A stretch of 64,000 bases of DNA from Hyalella azteca (Eukaryota > Arthropoda > Malacostraca > Amphipoda > Hyalellidae): the NCBI RefSeq assembly GCF_000764305.2, contig NW_025946706.1, positions 186,001 to 250,000 of the forward strand, written 5' to 3'. Below the pieces are notes generated by a model, which was not told the DNA's origin, searched no databases, and saw only the letters and a list, made by a program, of their open reading frames with translations. Below, piece by piece: positions 50,188 to 64,000 of this stretch. The position numbers and the translations under genes were made by a program. Each line of letters opens with the position of its first letter. Position 1 is the stretch's first letter.

Positions 50188-50462
50188 GCTTTGAAAGTAC
50201 AATTTTTTGAAAACTGTATATTACTTGTCTAAGGTTCCATTTAGAAACAACAATTTTTAAAAAATTGACGACAAGCTTCCTCACCAACAGAAAACTCTGT
50301 TTATGTCTCAAATGTTTACGAAAAAAATGAACTATAAGTCTATAAACCATCAGTTTTAATTCAATGATACTACCAAGCACAATAAATCTCATTTTGTTCC
50401 AGAAAAATTGAATGAATGCTTTTCCGATACAGAATTTACGCAACAACCACCAGGATTTCCTA

Positions 50463-54679
<4,217 letters not shown>

Positions 54680-56432
54680 TTATGAAAAACTGTTAAATTG
54701 AGTATTGCCTCTGGGGGAAACCAAAGAAATGTTATGATAATTGTAATAGTAATTAATATTAGGATCATGGACAGTAAAAAGTTTGACAGTTAAAGATGGA
54801 CTACAAGAACACATTCTTCTAAACTTGCTGGTAAATAATTGAACTGGAACAATGAAATCACAAATAACCTGAATAAAAACCATAATGCAAATTGAGAATG
54901 ATCAAAAAAGAGACTTACGCACACAAAAAGCAAATTTATATTCTGTTTCATATGAATCTATCAAGCAGAAAAATAGTAGGTTAAAATGGCATTTAGAAAA
55001 AAAAATAGTCAAAAATCTCACTAAATTCATTTTATAATATTTTAGAATCAATGTTGGGGAATAAGTACTTCAGAAACTGCATTCATTAGAAGCCAGATGG
55101 TTGAATAATAGAAGAGGCTAATTAAGCTTCATCATGGTAGTTGGATTTATTGCTATTTTTCATCTGCACCGATCATGAACTATTCTAGTCTATATTGATC
55201 ATTTGTCACAAGTTCTATTGATTGCTAACCTAGTATGCACCAAAGGCATTCTTTGTAGATTGGAATTCAAGAGATGATGGTGATTGGTTTTTATATATAT
55301 TATAGATTGATTATTATAGATTATATTATAGATTCATTGATAGATTAACCGCCACACCATAGCAGCAAGCAACTTTTTTGTTGACCTCTTATAAGAACTA
55401 TAAGCAAACCAGTAGAGGTAAGTAGCATTGAATGGAATATGGATACCAGCCAAATTTGGAATTATGAGCAGAAGTTTTCAAAAATTGTGGGTAAAAACAA
55501 TGGTCTCACAGGTTTCAAAAACTGCCAGTTAAAATAGGTAATTTTTCTTATTTACATTGAACAGATTGGGAAACGCAATATGAATGGGATAAATTGGCCA
55601 GATTCAAAGGCATTCTTGTCTGACTAAGAGGTGGCTTCTGCCAATTTTCCCACATAGGATACCAGCAAAGGCAGTGATAACATTAACATACATAAGATAT
55701 TGAACAAAATCTTGCCAGAGATCAGGAAATTAGAATAAGCTGGTCCCCATAACAATGTCCCAAACTGGAAAATGAAGCAAAAGTTGTCCTAAATAAGACA
55801 AAAATGTCCATGGCAGATAGAGAGTCGCAGCCAGTAATTGAAAAAGACAATAATTAAAAAATATCAAGCATTCAAAATGTATCACTACTATTTCAAACTT
55901 CTTTTCTTCTTTCTCTGCAGGATGTCCACACTGGGTGGACTTGAAGCCCCAGTTCTGCCAGAAGCCCAGAAGGATGACACATGACTGTTGGGCTTGAGAT
56001 TTAGAGCTTGTGGCCGGTGAGGTTATAACCTCCAGGATGTGAATTTTAGAAGGTAGGCAATATCTTCTCATGAGTGTTCAGTAGTTGACATGAAACTCAG
56101 TGCAGGATCATATGGGAATTAAGAGAATAAAAGTATGAGTAAATTGGTCTGAAGTGTAAGCTCACTTCACTTGTGATAAAGCATGAGGGAAGAAGGGGTT
56201 GCCAGTGCAACACCCCTGCTCACTCTAAACAGTCAAAAGATACATCTAGATGGCTCAATTTGCTTACACTATAAACATAAAATAAATGAAACTAAGGTTC
56301 TTAATCAGGCACATGTCAGACATGCATTATGATGCATACCTACATATGTACAGTGCAGCCATGGTTAAATTCTCTAGTTAATATATGAAAGAACTTAGTA
56401 TTTTGAGATTTTGGACCAATCTAAATACTTGC

Positions 56433-57800
56433 GGTAAGACAGGACCGAAATCACTAACAAGCCTGTAGCATCTATACCAAGAATAAATAAAAACCCTAAA
56501 CCTATCACAAGATGTATATATGCAATGGGCTTCTGAGCTACAACTCAGAAGTTTTGCATCTAACATAGTTTTCTGTACAAATTAAAAAAAGTGAACTGGT
56601 CCTATCTTACCCCATTGGGGTAAGATGGGACCAGGCATGGGGTAAGACAGGACCAACTAGCAATTCTTATGTTACAAGGTTTTTAATAAAAATACAAATC
56701 TGATATTCAATATTATCAATCTAGAAACACATTATTTGATTAAACAACCACTTGTTACTGTTTTGTGTTGCGGAAAGTCAACTCTAATATCAGTCACATT
56801 GGAGTTTTTGTCATGAGAAAACTTTGTTAAGCATAGTAATAGTGTGTTGGCTTTGGTTCATTGTAGAGCACTGCTAAATGCTTCATGTATATTCCATTAG
56901 TGTCATTGTCTGAAAATTTATCAAATTGGTAATAAAACCAATGGAAAATAACTTAAGTGTCAGACGTCATGTGTTTTCTTGCTAACTGCATTTGTGGTGC
57001 ACTTCTTCTAATGTAGCCCATGCCCTCTCACAGAGTTGTGATAATAATTATTTTTCATGTTTCACACAATGATTTTTCCCCCAGCCAATCTTGAACATAG
57101 TTCTGCAGCTCACTAATGGGAATAGACATTCCAATTTTCTATATCACTTTGATGCAATTTAAAATAGTGCACTAAATTTCTCTAATTAAAAAAGCTAACA
57201 AGCTATAATGAAGTTTGAGCCATAGACAAAATTTTTGACCAAAATACTCTATGTACTGCACCATAATATATTCATTTAAAAACTATTTTTGACAAACTGT
57301 ACCTAGGGTAATAGAGGACCATTTGTGGGGGAAGACAGGACCATTTGTGGGGTAAGATAAGACCACTTGTGGGGTAAAACAGGATCATTTAGTGGTCCCG
57401 TCTTACCCCATGTCCAGTCCTTTTTTACCCCATTTTAGAATACATGTCAGGCAGTGATGGTGGCAGGTAGGAATGCCTAGTACCTATGTTTCAAAAGTTG
57501 CTTATTACTTGTGGTTACCTGCCTACATCCACAAACCTGGCCAAAACATTTTTTGTCATTAGACAGAGCTTATTTCCCAAACAGGGTTAACTATTTTGTG
57601 ACCCTTCTTTACATAGGTTTTCTTCAAAAATTAGCCAGAAATTCATTATTTGCAGAAGAGGGTTGCCACAAACACTGAAATGACAGGCAATGATTGCTCT
57701 AACATATTCTTTTGTCAAATTAAATTCAGTGCAATTAGAATACACACCATGGGCTGGTCCTTTCTTACCCCATGAAGGCTGCGATCCTGTCTTACCCCAT
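56433..57800. repeat. Cluster of TGGGGTAAGACAGGACCA motifs in both orientations
   Basis: About twelve degenerate copies. Three are near 56433, 56617 and 56639 (+), and one is at 56598 (-). The last two at 56598-56632 form a 35-39 bp near-perfect palindrome. A direct array of ~22-bp units covers 57306-57386 and two inverted copies follow at 57393-57432. Two more inverted copies are near 57755 and 57783. Motifs point outward from one side and inward at the other, as in subterminal repeats of DNA transposons, but no terminal duplication was found. Confidence 0.7.
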
Positions 57801-58277
57801 TTGACTATATATATGGCTTGTCATAAAGTATCATGGCAAGATGGTGTCACACCATTTTGCCTTGAGCAATTAAATTAAAGTGCATTGTCTGACAGCAACC
57901 AGCAAGCTCCCAACTCTCTTGTTGTCATAACTTAGTTAACTGGTGGTTTGTACAGCATTGATGGATTTTGCTACCTACATAAGCAAATACTTGGAGAAAA
58001 TGTTGACTTTGCCATTTTCAATACTACAACATTGACACTTGTCATGTTACACTTTATTCTGAAAATGACATTTTAAAATCATTAATTTTTATATTATTCA
58101 TTAGAAGTTAACTTTACATTGAATATAAGAATTTTAAGTAACCATTTGTCTTTGCCCAGTGCCCCAGTCCTGGTCTGACCATTTGCACATTGTTGTGCAA
58201 ACCAAGACCGGGCCCCCTTTTCCAGAAGCAATAAGTACTGCTACTCCTAGAATTGCTGCAATTGCACAAACTACCAA

Positions 58278-59470
58278 GCAAGCTTGGAAAACATCTACCT
58301 TCAGTGCTGCAACTAAATCTTTCCTGCCATTTCCAGAACCATGAGATTACCACCAGACAGGGTTGGCAATGATCAAATCAAACTGATTAAATCATGTGAC
58401 GCTTAGCTAATTCTTATAAGGCTATAAGTAGTCATTAACTATTTGACTATTTGTTATATATTAATTACATTATACAATTACATGTGTTAGCTACCTTGTG
58501 TAAGAAGGGTAGGTTGAGATTGTATTGACCTTTTAGGCATTTTGAAAGATTGTCACCCTAATATGAGTATTCTAATTAATATATTTAATTTCAATCTTCA
58601 AATATGAGAATTTATAACTAGAAACAAAACATTTGCAATTACAAAACTATATTGAAAATAATTAAATGCAGTGAATGGAAATAAAATTTTAGAATTGTGT
58701 ACATGTTCATTTCAAACAGTTTTAGCTTTTCTCATAACATAAGTCTCATTTCAAGTCGTTTGAGGTTTGTTTGGTTGTCATTCAGTTTATGTTTAGTAAT
58801 GGTTTATTAGTCTGAATCAAATGGGAACAGTGCAGTCAGTCACTCCATCACTACTAGTCTGTGTGTTTAGAGGGTAGAGTCTGGTAGATTTATAGGACAT
58901 AAAACTAGTAGATCTATTGATAGTGCTGTGCACTGTTGTCTGTGCAATCAGCTACCTATCTGTTACGGGACTCTTCAATGTAAAGAAGATCTGCATTCCT
59001 GAAGTGTTGTTGTATATTGAAGTCAGTGTAATGGTCAATATTTAGCTCATTACCTTGCTCCATACAAACTTAACAAAGCTAATGAATAGACTTATTATCA
59101 ATAATTGTTTACCCATTAATCCCAAAGTGATAAACACCACCTTGGCCATTCTTGAAGGCAATAACTGCCCTTTTTAGCCTTCCATATACTGCTATTGTTA
59201 GTAGGCTAACTGCAACATAAAAAATAACATTTCAAAAAGACAAGAAAGCTGAAAATATACAAAAATCTAGTAAATAAAAAATCATGAAATAATAAAAAAA
59301 ATATTTTTTTTTTTGAAAAAATAAAAAAAAATCACCAACCCTGCCACCAGATGAATTACCTCCAAAAGTGCATGATCAGGCCACAAGATTCCAAATGTAA
59401 TAAAAATTTGTCATGTTTGCGCCGCGAGATTTCAGAAACAAGTAGGAACACTCCTATTCTGCTACCAAGT
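58278..59470. repeat. Dispersed repeat X, copy interrupted by a hAT element
   Basis: 58278-58357 plus 59344-59470 together match 42774-42970. The interruption is the element at 58358-59343. Confidence 0.8.
58358..59343 (+). mobile_element. hAT-type non-autonomous element, full-length (986 bp)
   Basis: Inverted ends CAGGGTTGG...CCAACCCTG, flanked by a perfect 8-bp duplication CCACCAGA at 58350-58357 and 59344-59351. An 8-bp duplication and CAGGGTTGG-type ends are hAT hallmarks. There is no transposase frame. An A/T homopolymer-rich end precedes the right terminus. A truncated inverted relative is at 40374-40906. Confidence 0.92.
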
Positions 59471-59920
59471 ACCAAGCAGTCAAGGTTTGAGAAATCTAGC
59501 CTAGGTTCTTCTATAATGAGTGACAAGGTCACTTAAAATATTTCTTTCTGAAATTCAGAGACTAGTTCAAAATCAAATGACTCAAGAACAATATTAAGCC
59601 CATGTTACAGCCTTTTTTTTTTATTGAATTTCTAATTTTTTTTTAATCCAAAATATAAAAAGTCTGTTCAACTATTTAAGTTATTTGAAAATGAAAAATA
59701 TTTCTCCCAATTCCTAAACTACCATACTTGATTAATTCATAGTGACCAACCAGAGAATTTTTAGAATCTATCCTGTCCCATCCATTTTTAATTTCTGTAT
59801 TTAGTCAAGATATAGAAATAAACCAATATCTTATGTATGATAATGCTGCTTATTTGCTGGTATCCAATATCCATGATATTTTGCTGATCTACTGCTTTTA
59901 CATGTAGTAAGTTGTAGCTT

Positions 59921-61135
59921 GTAGGACTAAAAATGAACTACCTATACAGCAATCCCTTGATAAGCACGGTTTTGAATACCGCGGTTTTGATTACGTAACG
60001 CGGAAAAAAAAATTGCGACCTACCCTTAATCTACGCGGTGCCAGTTTTAATTAGCGCGACTTTTTTTCACAACGCATCATTTTCCCGCCTCTAGCCAGAG
60101 GTGTTACGTTCGTAACAAAAGTATTACTTTTTGCTTATTAGATCTTATGTTGTTACTTTTGTTACAACTTTTGGAAAAATTCACCAAATGTTGTTACTTT
60201 ATGAATTTCAGCCAATATTCTTTAAATAAGGTCCTGTTCCGTAGGCACTCGTGCTGACTACAGAGTCGGTTTAACCGCGCCTTGTCTCGTTCATAACTTG
60301 AATGGTCGAGTTCGGCAACGTTCGCCGGTAAGTGCGCCATGCCGGTGCTCTAGTTACTCGTTAGCCTTCCACTGGTCAAGATCGCTGCCATATCTACTGC
60401 TCATTTTTATCAAACTACATAATTTTCCTTGATAAATTACAAAAAAAATATGATGAATTTTAGTGGAAAAAAAATTATTATGTAACTTTGCTATTTTTGA
60501 GGATTCATTATAATTATTCCCATATATTCTTAAGTTTGATTAGCATGGTTTTGCTTAACACGGTAAAACTTGGGGATTTATTAACCGCGTTAATCAAGGG
60601 ATTGCTGTATATGCTATAGGTTGATTCTGTATATTGCATAGGGCATAGATATAGTCTAATTAATAAGAGTCTACTTTAATTTTATGAATTAATCAAATGC
60701 AATAACATCATTTTACCTAATCCAAGCAATGTCTTAAATAGAATGTTTTTAATTTAATCAAATTTTATTCATCTTGTATATATACAAAATCCCTCCTGCT
60801 TTCAAGATTTCTGCCTTCCATTAACAGTCCCACACACATTTTATCCACAGTCACACTCTCACATTATAACACATAAGTTGTAGGACTAAAAATGAAGTAA
60901 AGGATAGGTTGATTTTACCATAGGCATAGGGCATAGATATGTCTAAAAAAGTCTACTTTGATTTCATGAATCAATCAATTGCAATTAGCCTACATCATTT
61001 TACATGATCCAAGCAATGTCTTAAATAGAAGAATGTTTTCAATTCAATCAAATTTTATTTATTTTGTATATATACAAAATCCTTCCTGCTTTCAAGACTT
61101 CCGCCTTCCAGCTTCCATTAACAGTCACACTCACA
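59921..61135. repeat. Tandem segmental duplication (~260-290 bp), one copy carrying a transposon
   Basis: Copy A is 59921-59946 plus 60608-60868 and copy B is 60881-61135. Both contain GTAGGACTAAAAATGAA, GGCATAGATAT, ATCCAAGCAATGTCTTAAAT and TTGTATATATACAAAATCC, then a CA-rich end. Copy A is split by the element at 59947-60607. Confidence 0.85.
59947..60607. mobile_element. Tigger/pogo-like non-autonomous element (661 bp)
   Basis: Ends CAGCAATCCCTTGATAAGCA and (rc) CAGCAATCCCTTGATTAACG, with TA on each side (59945-59946 and 60608-60609). Long internal subterminal similarity (CGCGGTT words). No ORF for a transposase. Confidence 0.85.
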
Positions 61136-62013
61136 CACACGTTTTAACCCCTTCGTAACTGCAATGTGTTCTACAACTTTTTTTCATATTTTTCTACAGA
61201 ATCATCATGAACTTGGATTGAATATTGCATCTCAGGGGTAGTTTACATTCATTAAAAGTTAGCAAGCTCAGCCGCAGCGTGAGGGAAATTCCATTCGAGG
61301 AATGCAGCGTCACTTCGAGGGAATAGGCTTAACTGTGGGCAACGGCTCCCTATATAAGGACCTCAAAATTGGCGCCAAGGGTTGTTGGTTCTAAGGAGGT
61401 GACTGTCACGCAAGCACGGTCTGCTGTCAGCAGACTTTGCAACAGCCACGGCCGTGAGGCTGGCGGCTTTGACGTTTTTCGAACATTGAAACCTGCAAGA
61501 AACCTAGACTCATTGAGGCAGCGACGATTTCTGAACGCACGTCTAAAATCTACAAAGTATGATCGACATTAACGGTACGGTTGCTACTTGGCCGTAAGGC
61601 AATGCGAGAGGCGAGGAGACGTTCTACAATTATAATGTCGGCAATGCGAAGACTCAAGTTTTCAAGCACCAAGCTTTATACCAGGAATTATCTTCAGTAT
61701 GGTCTACACTCTACAATACGAGACGGTCACTATTTGCATTAGAAGAAGTGGTACGGTTACAGTCATCTTCAACTGCCCAAGCACCGCATTGAGCCCGAAG
61801 TAACATCATCGACGATGAAGACTATGCCACTATTCTGAAGTACAGTCAACCTATGGCCAGACAGGCCCAGACTGGTCACAAGGCAATGAAGGCATCAATA
61901 TTAGCATGACACGACGGTTATGAAGAACAGCGATCACGAGGATGCGCGGCTACAGCGGCAATACGACCACTTGGAATATGGCTGCAAAGTGCAAACGTGC
62001 GGCTACAGCCATA

Positions 62014-62184
62014 GTGGCAAAGCAGAGAGTTTTTTCCTCAAGTTCATTTTTGAGTCCTAGGCTATATGTAGACCATTAAAGTATCCTGGATACCAGCATT
62101 ATCATACTTTAGAAATTGGTTTAAATCTTGAGTAAATAAGGAAATTAAAAATGTACTGATTCTAAAAAAGCTCTGGTTTGCCAC
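62014..62184. mobile_element. Small TA-flanked MITE, copy 2
   Basis: Same ends as 48564-48763 (GTGGCAAAGCAGAGAGTTTT and rc GTGGCAAACCAGAGC) with TA at 62012-62013 and 62185-62186. It is shorter by an internal deletion. A solitary right end of the same family follows at about 62270-62298. Confidence 0.85.
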
Positions 62185-63599
62185 TATGACTACAGCTGCG
62201 GAAGGGTCAGTGCATCTATGGCTGTAGCCTGTAAGTTGTAACTAAAGTGTGTGTGTATTATACTGTGGAGAGTCTAAAAAAACTCTCTGCTTTGCCACTA
62301 TGATTATATTTATAGTCGTTTGCAACAGACGTACGGCTGAACGGAACTGCAATTTATAACGTGTAAGTGGTAAATAGAGGAATTTTTGTGATGTAAACTG
62401 ATAGGTTCTCAAATTTGAATGTGTTCAAATTACATTTTTCATGTACTTGAGAAGTTGAGATTTTTGTTAACGTAGGATGTGAACTTGAATTTCTCAATTT
62501 AATATGAAATGTGTCAGTGTTTCATTACAAGTTACAACCCTCTCTTTGTACTATTTTGCCAAAACCTTTTCATACGAGAACCTATTCCCGGGATTCCCGT
62601 GCCGTTACTGACCACTGCCGCACTGCAAGGCAAGCCCAACCTGACGAAATTAAAGCGATTGTTGATAGAATAACAGTAATCATAGCTAATAATAGAGAAA
62701 AATCTCAAAACTAACTTAAAACTTAGAAACTCCCAATTTAGTCAGAATAATATCACAAACTTCCTTTGGCCAATGCGTGTAGCTAACAGCTTATATAATA
62801 ACATATCCCAAAAAGAACAAATATCTAATAATATTCTTTCAGATTGGACATGTCACACACATACTATTTTTAGGTACTATGTACTAGTATGTAGGAGCAG
62901 CCGAGCAGGAGTATTTCTTATATGTCCCTGTACCTGTAGTTAGCTATGCCTTGAACTTTGAAGGCTCGAATTTGGCGCTAGGCCTACTGCCTACATGCAA
63001 GACTTTATAGAGTAAATCGTTGGGCGAGACGTCACTGTCGTCACAGTACTCCCGTCAGTCAATTACTTTTCAGTTGACCTGCGCAGCCTAACAAAGTAGG
63101 CTCATGTGTCCCTTTAGTTAGCTATGCCTCGAAAGGTATGCTGTATGCAAGTTATGGAGTTGAACATTGAGCGGGATGTCGGAGGAGTCGGTGCAACAAC
63201 CCAGCGCCATGCACTCGCGATAATAAACACACGCGCTTTGGAAATTTGGAATTGATCGTTGCTACGGGCAACGAACACATTTTGCGCAAATGTATTAAAG
63301 AAAGTAGGAATTTACATTATTATGTAGTAATTTGCAATATTCCTACTTTGCCGGGCAAATAAACACAAAAATCAAGAAGCTTTAGCGTGTGGTTGCGAAT
63401 TATTTATATCGCGTTTTATCATGTGCATAGTTGAAATGAACCTAATTAAAATTTTGTGATACATAACTTCATCGAAGGTAATGAATATTGTATTAGTTGG
63501 ATCAAAATAATTTTTGCGCCGAAGTTGCTCAGCTTTCATGCAGCGCCTTGAGTTATGTTACTGCTATACCTATTCAAGCATGCACACGCAGAATTTGCC

Positions 63600-63735
63600 A
63601 AACCATGGTTGAACTTTACCGTCAATGGCACTAAACTCTAAAGTCGCCATGCTACAGGGAATATGAAATATTTATTCAACTTAAGGTATTGACGGTAGGT
63701 AATATTATTATCAATATTCAATTCAACCATGGTTT
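63600..63735. repeat. Imperfect inverted repeat with AAACCATGGTTGAA arms
   Basis: AAACCATGGTTGAACTTTACCGTCAA near 63600-63626 faces TTGACGGTAGGTAATATTAT and TTCAACCATGGTTTA at 63690-63735. The TTGACGGTAGGTAATATTAT word recurs near 63849. Possibly a decayed DNA element. Confidence 0.5.
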
Positions 63736-64000
63736 AGCAAATATGGTTTGGGATTGTCTTCATTATTAAATTTAGGGTCATATAATTATGAATATAATTA
63801 TATGAAATTAAACTCAACTAATATTCCATGAGGAGACTTGTGTAGCATTGACGGTAGGTAATATTATTATGAATACTAGTCGAGCTAAAATTTATAAATT
63901 AAACCGATGTATTAGTTCTTCTTCGTTGTCTCCTATTTGCCGAAGCGAAAAAATGACACACACGGTCAGAAATAAATGAATTTTTCAAAGAAACGTATAT

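Larger units (their letters stand above)
38688..50462. other. Transposon-rich interval between ninein and RUVBL1
   Basis: No host exon is recognised. It contains a TTAA-flanked element, a truncated hAT copy, a library adapter, a LINE, a transposase relic, minisatellites, a TA-flanked element, a hAT element with an N gap, a small TA-flanked element and repeat copy C, each listed separately. The missing 5' exons of the ninein gene should lie in or beyond this interval. Confidence 0.6.

Noticed and set aside
61340..61580. LTR-like TATATAAGG followed by TTGGCGCCAAG (possible primer-binding site)
   Set aside because: No paired LTR, polypurine tract or gag/pol frame could be found nearby.

Overview
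The window is eukaryotic: every gene found is split by GT-AG introns, coding exons are GC-richer than the AT-rich introns around them, and non-LTR, hAT, Tc1/mariner-like and probably piggyBac-like elements are abundant. Protein sequences and TCAGT-type initiator candidates suggest an arthropod, perhaps a crustacean. That placement is inference. I checked splice phase by hand at every junction listed.

Layout. (1) 960-7642, + strand: complete formimidoyltransferase-cyclodeaminase (FTCD), 11 coding exons, 548 aa. (2) 12851-13125, + strand: ribosomal protein L41, a 25-residue protein split over two exons. (3) 21502-13694, - strand: complete LZTR1 (Kelch plus two BTB-BACK units), 16 exons, 847 aa. 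(4) 38687-25262, - strand: ninein/ninein-like centrosomal coiled-coil protein, 20 exons and 1285 residues, with the 5' end not found. (5) 54673-50463, - strand: complete RUVBL1 (pontin), 8 exons, 456 aa. These are unrelated housekeeping or regulatory genes (histidine/folate metabolism, translation, CUL3 substrate adaptor, centrosome, AAA+ chromatin/snoRNP helicase), and I see no operon-like or cluster logic.

The rest is mostly mobile DNA: a Tc1 deletion derivative in an LZTR1 intron, a 5'-truncated LINE with its target-site duplication in a ninein intron, a mutated LINE reverse transcriptase at 40.9-42.7 kb, hAT-type elements at 46.9-48.5 and 58.4-59.3 kb (each with an 8-bp duplication), several TA-flanked elements and one TTAA-flanked element, a 150-bp dispersed repeat in three copies, and several minisatellites.

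Two exact copies of the Nextera mate-pair junction adapter are embedded at 40907-40944 and 52084-52121, and a 517-base N gap lies at 47490-48006. The 38.7-52.1 kb stretch is therefore the least trustworthy part of the assembly, and the missing first exons of the ninein gene may be lost there. I did not find a new multi-gene system. The most useful observations are the library adapters, the nested transposon insertions with recognisable empty sites, and an in-frame repeat just past the ninein stop codon.
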